Positions 22,770 through 35,400 of a stretch of DNA of 64,000 nt are shown here, one piece after another; the stretch's first letter is position 1, and each line of letters opens with the position of its first letter. A program made the translations under genes and the position numbers. Origin of the DNA: Eucommia ulmoides (taxonomy: Eukaryota; Streptophyta; Magnoliopsida; Garryales; Eucommiaceae); the NCBI GenBank assembly GCA_016647705.1, contig CM028333.1, positions 12,483,616-12,547,615 of the forward strand, written 5' to 3'. The notes below the pieces were generated by a model. The model was not told the DNA's origin, ran no database searches, and saw only the letters and a list, made by a program, of their open reading frames with translations.

Positions 22770-23639
22770 CTAAGTTATAGGTTCTGTAGACATGTCAGTT
22801 GTCGAGCCTGTGGTGGACCATGAGATAGGGTGTCGATAAGTGGTATCGAGCTAGTGGTGGACCATGAGATAGGGTGTCGATAGGTGGTGTCGAGCCAGTG
22901 GTAGACCATGAGAGAGGGTGTTGATAGGTGAGTTCAGCACGTGTGTGATGGTATTACATTGCATTAGATAGTACATTGGCATCAAGCATTGTTATTTGTT
23001 TTGTTGGCAATTAGTGGGTACGACAAAGTTGGGATACTGTCAGTTGGTGATTCGGGTGGTGTTGTTGGTAGGGGTAATGGGTGGATCACGATTATGGGAG
23101 TGTTAGTGGTTGGGAATATTAGATTATAACTGATAAACAATCATATTCGTATTACTTGACGTTAGGATTCACTCTCAGTAGCACCTAATATTTTAGTTGT
23201 TAAAACAATAGATAGTATGACAAAGCAAACTTAAGTGGGATTATTAAACGACATCCAATGTGTGTATAAAACTGTCTTTTAAGCAATACTAAGGAAATCT
23301 TGTAATTCTATTGAAGGGGGGGTTCATATTATTAGAATAGGGGAAGATGATTGTTCTGTAGTATAAAAGTAAAAAATTCAATGTTTAGTTTCGATTTGCT
23401 CCTAATTTGGTAAAAACGAAAGAGACAAGATGTAGACTAATCTGGAAAAGATTTAATTAGAAATACGTTTTAGGTTGACAAGCAATGCGGAATAGGAAAA
23501 CACAACGAAATTAATAGAGAATGATGTGTAGGAGGTAGTCTAGAACTGTCAGTCCGTGTTGATAGTTAGTGCGTGTAATTTTGGTCCGCTTCGTATGGGT
23601 GATAGGAAGTTGTCGATGGATCTACTACCCTTATTCACG

Positions 23640-26440
23640 ATTTTGATGTGATACTGGGCATGGATTTGCTATCCGGATATCATGCCACAGTAGATTGTTT
23701 TAAGAAGGAAGTGATCTTTCGAATCTCAGGTAAGCCAGAGGTTGTATTTTTGGGGAACAGAATTATCACTCCTGTCAGTTTGATTTTAGCCCTAGAAGCC
23801 AGAAAATTATTGAAGAAAGGATGTTAGGGATACCTCGCGCACGTGATTAACACCAGTCAAAAAGAAGTTCAGATAGCAGATATTCTAGTGGTCAGAGATT
23901 TTCCCGACGTGTTTCAGGACGAATTGCCAGGGTTGCCAGTAGATAGGGAGATGGAATTCACTATCGAGTTACTTCTAGGAACTGCTCCTATATCGATTCC
24001 ACCTTATTGTACGGCTCCTACCGAGTTGAAGAAATTGAAAGATCTGTTAACCCGCAATTATATTAGGCCTGGTATTTTTCTCCGTGAAGATCCGATGTTA
24101 TTTGTAAAGAAAAAAGAAGACACGTTAAGGATGAGTATTGGTGACCGACAATTGAATAAAGTGACGGGTTGTAGTAAATACCCGTCATCTAGGATTGATG
24201 ATTGGTTCGACCGACTGCCGAAGATCAGGGGGGGTTTTTTCAAAATAAATTTTTGATTAGAGTATCACCAGTTGGAGGTTAGAGACGGTGTTGTGGCCAA
24301 AATGGTATTCCTATCGAGAGTAGAGAAGAGCATGTAGAGCATCTCCAGTTTGTGTTGCAGACGTTGCAAGAGAAACAATTGTATGCCAAATTCAATAAAT
24401 GTGATTTTTGGTTGAATCGAGTTGTAATTTTGGGACATGTGATATTAGGAAATAGTATTCAAGTGGATCCAAATAAAGTCGAAGTTGTAGTTCAATGGGA
24501 AAGGCCGAAAAGTGTGACTGAAGTTCGAAACTTTTTAGGATTGGTGGGTTACTATTGTCGATTTGTGCAGGAATTCTCTGTTATAGCTGCCACATTGACC
24601 CGATTAACCCGCAAGAAAATCTAAATTTGAGAAGACTGAAAAATGTGAGCATCATTCCCGATGCATGAATTGGAGTTGGCCGCGATTGTGGTTGCCTTAA
24701 AAATTTGGAGACATTACCTGTAATAGCGAGACTTGTGAGATATACACTGACCACCAGAGTTTGAAGTATTTGTTTACTCAAAAGGAGCTAAATCTGAAGT
24801 AGAGGCGTTGGATAGAATTGATCAAATACTATGATTGCACCATCCACTATTATCTAGGGAAGGCTAATGTTGTAGCGGATGCGTTGAGTCAGAAATCGGC
24901 GGGTTCGATCGCACACATTAAAGTTGTTCATACTAATCTGTATGCCGAGTTGAGATCGTTGCGAGTTCAGTTAGCAGCTAATCAGACAACAGCGTTGCTT
25001 GCAACTTTGACTTTGAGGCCAATGTTGATTGACCGTATTATTGAAGCACAGAAGTCAGACGTTTAATTAGAGAGGATTCGGGATGAAGTGAAGAATGGTC
25101 GTAGAACTGATTATCATGTCAGAGAGAGAGATGAAGCTTTGATGATTGAAAATAGACTGTGTGTGCCTGATGGCGTCAATTTAAAAAGGAATATCTTAGA
25201 GGAAGTGCATAGTTCAGCGTACGCGATGCATCCGGCCAGTACTAATATGTATCGAGATTTGTGTGAGCATTATTCGTGGATCGAAATAAAACAAAAAATT
25301 GCAGAATTTGTTGCCAAGTGTCTAGTTTGTCAGCAAGTTAAGATTGAGCACTAACATCCAAGTGGGTTACTGCAGCCTTTACTTATTCCAGAGTGGAAAA
25401 GAGAGCATATCACGATGGATTTCGTTTCAGGATTACCCCGTACTAAAAAGGGGGCATAATTCCATCTGGGTGATCGTTGATAGGTTTACTGAGTCTGCTC
25501 ATTTTCTGGCCGTGAAGACGACGTATTCTCTTGTCAAGTATACCCAACTGTATATTGATGAAATTGTTAGGTTGCATGGCGCACCGATTTCCACAAGATT
25601 TACATCGAAGTTTTGACCGACTCTCTAAACTGAAATTTAATACAAGTTTTCATCCTCAGACTGATAGTCAATTAGAGCGTACGATTCAGACGTCGGATGA
25701 TATGTTGGGAGGTTGTGTTCTGGGATTTTCCTAATAGTTGGGATGATCATTCGACGTTGATGAAATTCACCTACAATAACAGCTACCATTTAGCAATTAA
25801 GGTGACACCATAAGAAGCGTTGTATGACAAGGGATGTATGATTCCAGTCCAATAGACTGAACTGAAGTGAGAGAAATGAAATTGTTTATGCCGGATATCG
25901 CCCAAATGACAACAGACAAAGTAAAGATGATTCGGAAAAAAAAAATGATGATTGAAAATTGCTCAGAGTCGACAAAAGTGTTATGCTAACAAGCATAAGC
26001 GAAAGTTGGAATTGGAAGTGGGCGATTATGTATTTTGTGTATTTCTCCGTGAAAAGGCATAATGAGGTTCAGGAAGAAAGGGAAGTTAAGTCCAAGGTCC
26101 ATCGGACCATATGAAATTTTAGATCAGGTTAGCACGACAGCTTATAGACTTGCTTTACCGCCAGAGTTATCTCAATGACACGACATTTTCCATGTGGCGA
26201 TACTCCAAAAATATGTGACAGACCCTTCGCATATGTTGACTTCACAGCCAATTAAACTGGAAGAAGTTTTGACATACGTTGAGGAGTCAGTTCAAATCCT
26301 AAGCCGTAAGGACCAGGTGTTGTGGACGAAAATGATTCCATTAGTAAAAGTGTTGTGACGCAGTCGTACCGTAGAGGAAACGACGTGGGAGCGAGAAGAC
26401 GAGATGAGAAACAGATATCCACATTTGTTCAACTAAGGTA
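23640..26440 (+). pseudogene. pol fossil of Tekay element (PR-RT-RH-IN-chromodomain)
   Basis: Pieces occur in normal order: protease end ('VILGMDLLSGYHATVDC', about 23650), reverse transcriptase start ('DFPDVFQDELPGLPVDREME', 23900) and thumb region ('LGHVILGNSIQVDPNKVE', 24440; 'VRNFLGLVGYYCRF'), RNase H end ('YYLGKANVVADALS', 24850), integrase zinc-binding part ('HPASTNMYRDLCEHYSW', 25230), core ('VIVDRFTESAHFLAV', 25475) and a chromodomain-type tail (about 26200-26430). The piece between 24256 and 24352 lacks the catalytic-palm motif I would expect. It is not functional. Confidence 0.8.
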
Positions 26441-26759
26441 ATAAAATTTCGAGACAAAATTTCTTTTAGGAGAGAAGGGTTGTAAGACCCCAATTTCAGC
26501 CTGTACGTCATTTTAATTTCATTTTAGAGCATTTAGAAAAAATTGCAGAGTAGAATTGTATTAATCAATATTCAAATTAAAAATTATGGGTCAAATTGCA
26601 AATTTAGAAACCTTGATTCTAAACTTGGGATCTAAATTGTCACTCAAGTTATAAAAATTTAAAAGTTAGGAGTGAATTTAAGAAAATCCAAAAAGGTTGA
26701 ATTGGACTAAAAAGGAGATTTAAAGAAATTGGGGGGAGAAAATAGTAATTAAAACAAAG

Positions 26760-26763
<4 letters not shown>

Positions 26764-26823
<60 letters not shown>
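26764..26823. repeat. (TA)n microsatellite in Tekay LTR
   Basis: About 30 TA repeats near the LTR start. Confidence 0.95.
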
Positions 26824-26826
<3 letters not shown>

Positions 26827-27075
26827 GACTCATTCACGCAAGAAGGATCGGGAAGCTTAAGAAGAAGAAATTCAGAAAATCTAGAGAGAGAAAGAGAGGA
26901 TCGGAGAGGGTTCGTCGGGCTATTCGTGATCGCCGGTGGTGATATGTTCCGACGTGGGTGTGATCGTCGCCGTCTTGCTCGACAGTGTGGGTATGTTTGT
27001 CGTCATTGGGTAAGTGCGTGTGTTTTTGTTCATCGATCGTGTATGTGCTCTGTTTTTCTACCGACTATGTGATTG

Positions 27076-27078
<3 letters not shown>

Positions 27079-27111
<33 letters not shown>
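27079..27111. repeat. (GT)n microsatellite in Tekay LTR
   Basis: About 16 GT repeats within a longer GT-rich leader. Confidence 0.95.
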
Positions 27112-27114
<3 letters not shown>

Positions 27115-29112
27115 TGTATGTGTGTGTCGTTGTCGATTTCAGGTGGGTGAGAATGATCAGCCGTCGTCCGATCTGTGTGTGTGATTTATGACGATTACGT
27201 GTGTATTTCGTTCGTTGTGTATGTGTGTTGCTGCTGTCAATTTTGTGAACATATGTGTGTCGTCGTCAATTGACCGGTGAGGGTGTGGGGTATTGTTTTG
27301 CCGGCAGTGAGTGGGTGATCGGTGTAGAGTTGGTCGACAATAAGGAACCCAACAAAAAGAACAAGAAACAGAAAAAGAAAGAAGAAGAGAAGAAGAAGAA
27401 AAGAAAAAAAAAATATTACATAAACAACCCCAATAAAAATCCAAAATCTATCTCACGGCCCATTAACGATTCGGAACAAGTAATATTTTCATCGGATATT
27501 ATTATCGATTAAATTAAATTGTTAAGCATTAAGATTTTTTGCATTCGTAATAATAATTGTTGTTGTGATCGTAATAATATTTTTATAATCATTAATCTAA
27601 ATAAACCGGTACAGTGAATATTAACGGAGCGAAATTAACTGAATAATAATTTATTTTCATAATAAAATGTGGGGACAGGAAAATCGTGAAATTTAGGGTC
27701 TGCATTGCATGATTAAGCCATGTTGAATAAAATATTAATTTAGGCCCTATCACTTTTAGGTTCGCAGGCACAGGCATACCGATAGAGTGTGGTCAGTAGA
27801 AATTTTGCAGAACGGATATCGAGGTGAGTGTACTATCTTCTACGTAAATTACAAATTATATTTTTGTATATATTATGGAAAATTGTGTTTATTTAAAATG
27901 GACAAATTTGTAACTTATATGGATCAAGCTGTTTTGGGTGTTTGGGAAAAATGATTTGTTGAATCTACTTGATTTCTAAAAAGGGTAAAAAATGATTGTA
28001 GACCGAGTCGTTTGTTGTTGAGGTGGAAATTGAAGTCCTGCAGAGCGTTAATTATCTGCTACGGCAGAGCATTGTTTTGACTCGCTAGGAAGGCAAATCC
28101 TACGGGTAGTACGGTACCGTTTCAACTTCCGATCATGAGATTAAAACGATCATATGGCTAGTCGGAGGGTGGTGTAGTGTTTTGTCATATACGATGAACT
28201 AATTGGGTATATATATATATATATATATTACTTTACTCCGGATTGGTGCATCCCTATATATATTGGTGTATTTATTATTCTCATTGATTTTCACTGCTTG
28301 GATGGAAGGTTATAAATAGATGAGTTTATTTATGTGATGACTGGAAAATCGAGCTTCCGTGTAGTATGTGATTTTTATATTATTTTGGTTGACTGGTGGG
28401 ATATTTTATCAGGTGATAAAATATTGGACTGGTAGGTCTAAAATACTTGGACAGGTCGACATAAAATATTTTGAATTGGTTGTTTTAAAATATCTGGATT
28501 AGTTAATCTAAAATAATCGGGTTGATTGAATTATAATGTTTGAATTGTATATTTTCAATGTATATATATATTGGTTTATTTCATTGGGGATAGGGAAACT
28601 GGATTTTCGTACGACGTTTTATTTTATTTATATTGAGTGTTTTAAATACATTATTTATTTACATTGTGGACAGAAGGGAAATTGGTTCCGAATGTGGTGT
28701 GTGATATGTGGTATTATCGTTATATTATTTCTTTTCATTGGTGGCAGTGGAACCGGGTATGTGATTATACTATTTTATATTTCGAAGTATGGTGTTTATT
28801 ATTTATACGTGATCCATGAAATATTTTATTATTATTATAAAGACAGTACACAGATAAAAGTTTTGGGGTGCAGGTACCGCGGCTAGGAGTGGTCCATTAC
28901 TAGCACTAGGAAGAGTCCGAAGGTAGTATCGTGTTGGAGGTGAGTCGGTCGAACGCGAACTGTGGAAGGTTCAGGTATATATATATTCTATAAGGAAAAT
29001 TTACAAGTAGGCGAGTGTGTTTGTTTGGATGTGTGTGTGGGTTAGTCCGGTAACGTCAGGTTGACGTCACGTCCGGCCTCGGGTAACGAGTACCCGGGGT
29101 GGGGTGTGACCA

Positions 29113-30188
29113 TTGGAACATTGCATTGCATGTATCCATCCACCATAACTTATGTTTGGTTCACATGATAAGTTTATTCATCCCGCATCTTTACAACTCA
29201 CCGTGGAGAGTAACGAACTCTTGAATCTAAAGAATATGAGAATTCGTCTTCCAAAAGCAAGTGACGTCTCATTAAACGATACAGATCTTTTACCATGTAC
29301 ATTTGTTTTTGTTGAAACAAGATATTAAAATTTTAAACTTCAATTTAAGGTGTGTTTAGAGTGATTGCAATGGATTTAAATGATAACCAATGATATGAAT
29401 GATCCAATCCATCGTAGTAACGTTGATTTGTCATTTAGTACTGACAACATTGATAAAGGTTGAACTGATTTGTTAAATCAACTCTGCTAATGGTTGTACC
29501 GATAACAAAGGCTGATATAGGCTGAAAAATGCTAGAAAAGGCTGAAAATGTTGAAAAAGGCTAGAGAATGCTGGAAAATGCTGATAAAGGCTAGAAAAGA
29601 CTAACAAAGACTAAAGAAGGTTGACGACACATGAGCCGAAACGTCAATCAACACTGAAAAAAGGTTGTAAAGGTATTTCTGAAATCTTGGTCAACGATGT
29701 CAGTCCATACTGAAAAAGCTTGACACGAAATGTCAATTAACACTGGAAAAGCTTATTCTAAAATGCTAATTAACCATCACAAAAGGTTGAGACTTGTCAA
29801 TCATTCACCATACATGCTACTATAAAAGCTAAGTTTTGTATATTCACCATACATGATACTATAAAAGATAAGTTTTGTATAGAAACTTTGAAATTCTATA
29901 ATTTTCGTGATATGTCTTCAAATATTAATTCTAATGGGGAAAACTCATATAGTATTTCAGGTAAGAAAAACTCATATGGTATTTAAGGTTCGCCTGGACC
30001 TTGGGATCACTATTGATGATTGGTTCTACAATCATATTATGATGACTACTAAAGCGATCAAGACATCAATCCAATAGAGTATCGTGTCGGTCTACACCAA
30101 GAGTAGAAATACAGGGTGATTAAGTCTAACAACCTTGTATCTTCTTTGAGAGCTCTTAATGCACCAGTTCCACATCTAGATCTTCGTC
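29113..30188. other. Spacer with short degenerate repeats
   Basis: 29500-29640 is a degenerate short tandem repeat around 'ggctgaaaaatgct'. 29800-29880 has a direct repeat of 'attcaccatacatg...actataaaag...aagttttgtata'. No gene was recognised. It may be the decayed interior of the Mutator-like remnant to the right. Confidence 0.5.
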
Positions 30189-30927
30189 TTAATCCCCATC
30201 ATTCTCCTCTAGCTCCAACACAACATCCCCATCTAACTCTGCCTCTAACACATCGTGATGACTATCAATTGTATTTAACTTACCCTCCACATCTCTATCA
30301 TACATATCACAATAATTACTTGTGTTGTCGTGCGGTGGACTACTTGGCGAATGATGGTGATGTGGAGCGGTAGAACTAGTGTCATGATCACGGTCAATCA
30401 TACCATGGGAATGATATTGTTCTAGAATGTAGGGAGATGGGGCAATGTAATTAGATTGAACTACTTGGGGGTGCGACATGGGAATACTATAGCCAAAAAA
30501 TTATCGATCACATTCGGTACTATATGGATTAAAACTTTGAGTCATTAATTGGGTAAAATAACCACGTTAGGGGAAAAATTGGACAATGATCTCATTCTAC
30601 CTCTACATACACCTCAATAGTAAGAAGCGAGGATATACAAAGTGGTAACTCAAACACTTGGTCTAATGCTGAGTCATCCCCGATAGAAAATATTGTATAT
30701 TTAAAATCTCCCCCCATAAGATCCATCGGCATCCTACACTTTAATTTCATATTTCCATTTTCCCCATCCTCAAGGACACATGGCCTTAACATCTCAATCA
30801 ATTCATTTAATGTTCTTCCCCTATAGACAACCAAAGATTTTATTGCAGAGATACTGTAAGACACTCCAAACTCGATTCCTTCCAATATTCTACCACCGTA
30901 ATAGAATAACAACCTAACGTTCTGCAT
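30189..30927 (-). pseudogene. Mutator-like transposase N-terminal remnant
   Basis: The minus-strand frame 30592-30927 ('MQNVRLLFYYGGRILEGIEF', 'LNELIEMLRPCVLEDGE', 'IFSIGDDSALDQVFEL') resembles the N-terminal PB1-like domain ahead of plant MuDR-type transposases (basic start with 'YNGR', later 'i.dD.dv..m'). A second frame (30189-30479) is His/Ser/Asp-rich, like the linker after that domain. No catalytic DDE or SWIM zinc-finger region follows, so the transposase is truncated. Identification rests on pattern memory only. Confidence 0.45.
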
Positions 30928-32087
30928 TTCAAACGGCTATCATTTCACAAGTCAAAACAAAACATAAAAATATTATCGTCAATTAAAACTCAATCACAAC
31001 AAAATTATCTCTCGTCTATCAAATTTCAAATTAAACCGTCAATTTACTATAAATATAAAGAGTTATAAAATGTAGATTTTCAAAGTGGAGGAAATAAAAT
31101 TATACAAGACAAAACAAAATTGCACTTTTTACTCCTTAAGTTTTTTTAATTAAACATAAATTAGAAATACATTATATAATCTTAACAAACTTTCAAAATT
31201 GTATTGAATAATTAAATAATTAATTATAACTATAACTAAATCTCTATAACTAATTAACAAAATATATATATCACTACATTATCATCACTAATTAACACAT
31301 ATACATAACTAAATATCACACAAAATATATAATTATAATTAGTTAACACAATACATAACTAAATATCACACAAAATATTACTAATTAACACATATACATA
31401 ACTAAATATCACAAAAAAAACAAATAATTATAACTAAAATCTACTACCAACAATTAACAACATTTTTAAAAATTAAGTAAAACAAAAAACCTAAACCACC
31501 TAACAACCACAAACAAATTATATAAATAAAAACTAAAACAATTAAACTATAAACAAACACTAAACAAACAAATAAACTACAAACAACCTAACAAATAAAC
31601 AAACTACAAACAACCTAATAAACAAATAAATTACAAAGTAAAAAAACTAAAACAAATAAAAGAAATAACCTCAAATATTATGTAGGTGGCGACGCACTGG
31701 CGGCGGCTAGATGCTGGAAGACGGAAGAAGAGAGAAATGGAAGAAGGAAGAAGAAGAGAGAAATAGAAGAAGAAGAAAGAAGAAGGGAAGAAGGGAGCTT
31801 GCGGCTCGGAGAAAACAAATGGGGAGAAAAGAAAAGAAGGGGGCTTGGTGCTAGGGTTTCCAGTCAAACCAGGGGTTCTCAACCCCGGGTTTGGCGCAAC
31901 TCTCCCAATGAATCTGGGCTTGACAACCCCGGATTTAAAAAAAAATAAAAAATGGAGCGTATAACTGGGGTTGGTAACCCCGGGTTTTAATACCCGGGGT
32001 TACCAACTCCAAGTTTTATTAATTTTGTGAAAAGTTTATTATAGCTATTTTTTCCAAAAAAAAAAAAAATTAATAAAAAACAATGTC
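30928..32087 (-). mobile_element. Mutator-like 5' leader and terminal region
   Basis: A very A-rich spacer with repeated 'aactaaatatcacacaaaatat' (31300-31440), then a GA-rich leader (31700-31850), then three blocks of 'aaccccgggttt' type sequence (31884-31898, 31932-31942, 31970-32008), one of them the near-palindrome 'ggttggtaaccccggg'. The same order occurs inverted at 7262-7515. The outer edge lies close to the TATA box of the ankyrin gene. Confidence 0.45.
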
Positions 32088-32095
32088 TATATAAA
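32088..32095 (+). promoter_or_regulatory. TATA box of ankyrin gene
   Basis: TATATAAA, about 380 bp before the ATG. It would place the start of transcription near 32120 and give a 5' UTR of about 350 nt with GAGAGA and CTCTCTC runs (32330-32380). It is the only good TATA motif between the Mutator-like end and the coding region. Confidence 0.5.
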
Positions 32096-32475
32096 CAACT
32101 CGTAATTTTCATGGTGCCTGTAACAGTTGGGCAGCTGATTGAGAGAGCTTAACAGTTATATTCGTTTAATTTAGACAAAAGAAATCATCTTCCCACAGTC
32201 AACCTCAAAAACCCACAAAAGAAAAATCATCAAAATGCAGAATTCAAAGACAGATCAGCCCCATATCTTGTCCACCTGGTGTCCCTACCATTGAATTTCT
32301 TGGCCTAATGTTCATAGATATACTTATAGAGATAGAAAGTAGGAGAGAGAAGCTCACTCTCTCAAACCCTTTTTCTCTCTCCCCCCATTAAAGCGTCACC
32401 GATATAGAGAGCAAAGTGAATTTACAGAGGGAAAAGAACCCTGAATTTCTCCTTTTCCCGATTCGATCGAAGTAG

Positions 32476-35400
32476 ATGGACACCAAGTCACTGAGATTCA
32501 TTACCCACCAATCATTCTTCGCCGCCGTCCGATCTGGTGATCTCCCGTCGCTGAAATCGATCGTCGAGAATGAAGGGTCTGATCCTGGTCTGCTGATGTC
32601 GCTGCAGAACGATGCTGGAGAGACGGCCCTGTACGTGGCTGCGGAGAATAATTTGGGCGAGGTGTTCAGTTACTTGCTCAAGTTCTGTGATCTACAGACG
32701 GTGAAGATCAGGTCTAAGGGCGATTTGAACGCCTTTCATGCTGCTGCTAAGCGTGGGCACTTGGGTATATTGCTCTTTTCCTTGCTTGCTCTCAGTTCTA
32801 GTTCAGTTTCTTATGATCATGTTCTTATTGATGTTTATCAGAACTCTCGATATGGTGTTACTGGGCAATTGGGTATATTGATGCCCCATTTTGGTGTTGT
32901 GATAAGAATTAGGTTGTGTTTAGTTGCAAGTATTTTGAAGCTCGAGAATTGGCGATGATATCAGTTGGAATATTTAGGCCCCGTTTGGTTAGTGTTTCCA
33001 TTCCAACCCACCCCAACCCAACCTAACCCAAAAATTCTGAGCTTGATTTTTTAGAACGCGTTTGGCAAACACAAAACCCAACCCAATATTCAAAATTCTG
33101 AGCTTGAGAATTGTTTCTTGAAAAGCTAAAGAAAATGGAAACAAAAAATAGTAGTTGTTTTTTTTGCCCAACCCATTCCTTCCCAAAATAAGGACACGCT
33201 CGGTATTAACATGATTTTTAATGAGAGAATTCATTTTGCTTTTCTATGTACCCATCCCCAATCATTTTCCTTCTCCTCCATCATTTCGTCGTTGCTCTTC
33301 TTCTTCCCTAGCTAGTGTTCGTTGTTGCTATTCTTCTTCCCAAGCGTCGGTATTTGTCGAAGTCGGTGTTCCGCCGTCAGTGTTCGTCGCTGCTCTTCAC
33401 CGAAATCAGTGTTCGAATCTTCTCTCTCTCTCTCTTTCTCTCCCCTCTGTTGCTGTTTCTGTACCGAAATCAAAACCCTAGGGCTGAAATCAATGTTCAA
33501 ATCTTCACGAAATCGAACAACAGGTTCGATTGAAGCACTGTGTGTTTGGCGATGGTAGTAGGGTTCGATTTCCAAATCTAAACCCTTCCTTCAGAACGAA
33601 CAGTTCTTCGTCGTTCTTCGTCATGTCTTCATCGTCGTTTTTAGGCTTTTTCGTTGTTCTTCGATCGCGTCTTTGTCGTTCTTGGGTTTATTTGATTCTG
33701 ATTAGGGTTCGTCGTTCGTCGTTGATGTTCTTCGTTGTCGAATTTGGGAATTTGGTCGCCGTTCGTCATCGATTTGGGGTCGCCGTTCGTCGTCCTTTCT
33801 CTGTTTGGCTCTTTGTTTTCCTTTTTTTTTTTTTTAAAAAACTATATTCTCAATAGTAGATCAGAAAGAAAAAAAAAATGAACAAACAAACGAAACAAAC
33901 TATGGCTACATTTGTGTGTTGTTTGTGGTTTGTGTTTTAGTTCCAATAAGATTATTCTAATAATTTTATTTTGTTCATAAATTTGTTGTTGAAATTTGGG
34001 ATTAAAAGAAATTTGTCTTGAAGGAAATTATTAGTAAAATCATGGGATTTATCGACTGATATATATATATATATATACACACCAACTCGTAGAAGAATTG
34101 ATATAATTATATATATCCCAACAAACAAACAAACAAAAAAAAAAAAAAAAAAGAGTTTTAAATTCTTAATTAATATAACCTTGTGGAAGAATTGAGGAAA
34201 CAATTCCAGAATTACTCAATACCAAACGCAATTTTGTTCCCAGAAGGAAACAGAATTATGCGTTACCAAACGCGATTCTGCTCCCAGCACAAAACAAAAT
34301 TTTGTTGTTACCAAATGCAATTCTGTTCTCAGAAAGAAACAGAATTCTCAACTCAACCCAACCCAACCCAACCTATCCGAGTTGGGTTGAGAAAAGTGGG
34401 AACACTAACCAAACGCCACCTTAGTCTTTTCATTAATGCATTATTTCTTATTTAGTATTTCAGGTTATATTTCTTATTTAAATCACGTTGACAAATTTAT
34501 TAGCTTCTTTTATTCCATCAATTAGGTTATTTATTAGGGCGATATGCTTCCTAATTTAGTTATTTCTGAATAAATTAACTAAAATGGAGAGCAGAATGGG
34601 CGAAAATGGGAGTGTTGATTCTCGGGTATCAGACAGGAGCTAAGTTTCTTCCTCTTGCCTAAATTTGTAATCATCATTAGGCCAAATAGGCGGTTATTCT
34701 TTTTTATTTTATTTTCATCACAGAACAATTTTCACCTCATACCACTTCGAATTTGGCTGGGGAAAAAAAAAATGTCCACCATTATGGCTTTATAACTGAG
34801 TATGGAGTCTTATTTTATAGAATATATGACATAGTTACAAAACATTCTCTTCCTCTCCAAAATCTGTTTTGCTATCAGAGCCTAAAAGAGAGAAATAATG
34901 GGAGGCACAAGGGAGGAGGAAAACCCTAGCATGCCTGCGTCTCACCTCCTTTTGGTCACCGCCTTCCCATGGCACCAAACCGCCTTCCAACCACCGCCTT
35001 CCCTCGGCATTGTAACTCATTTGGGCCATTAACTTCCCTCGGCATTGAACCACTTTCTAGCCACAGCCTTCCCCCCGCACCTCACCACCTTCTCGTTGCC
35101 TCAAACCATCTTCCATCCACTTTCGTTGATGCACCCCCTGTCTCGCAGGAGAACTACCTTCTCCTTCACCTCAGTTTGGCCCTTTTATCTAACCATCTCT
35201 CTTATGAAGGTCGTCCGACGTTCCAGTTATGGTTGTTGGTTGCGCAACTTTCCATTTGTCATCGTTGGTCTTCTGGCATTTCAGTTGTCATTGTTGATCG
35301 CTCAATGTTCCAGTTGCCGTTGGATTTCCAACATTCCAGTTGTTGTCATTGGTTGTCTAATGTTCTAGTTATCGTCATTGGTTCTCCAGCGTTCCAGCTC

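Larger units (their letters stand above)
21819..29112 (+). mobile_element. Tekay/Del-type chromovirus (Ty3/gypsy), broken
   Basis: Truncated 5' LTR (21819-22753), primer-binding site (22758-22769), interior with a poor gag region (22770-23640) and pol pieces (23640-26440), purine tract (26468-26480) and full 3' LTR (26481-29112). The chromodomain-type C-end of integrase ('VEETTWEREDEMRNRYPHLF') and the long LTR point to the Tekay lineage. Pol has roughly ten breaks or more, so this is a dead copy. The shared parts of the two LTRs differ at about one base in fourteen by eye, which suggests an age of some millions of years. Confidence 0.8.
26481..29112 (+). repeat. 3' LTR of Tekay element
   Basis: A 2632-bp LTR starting TGTAAGACCCCAATTTC and ending GTGTGACCA. 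An inverted solo copy of the same family lies at 42929-45518. It holds two microsatellites, (TA)n at 26764-26823 and (GT)n at 27079-27111. Open frames inside it are low-complexity and have no domain. Confidence 0.85.

Noticed and set aside
33221-33856. Set of Ser-rich open frames in ankyrin intron 1
   Set aside because: They are CT-rich leader DNA of the Tourist-like element, in several frames at once, with no domain.
34360-34395. 'caacccaacccaaccc' as telomeric or G-quadruplex sequence
   Set aside because: A short repeat inside the Tourist-like element end. It does not match the plant telomere repeat.
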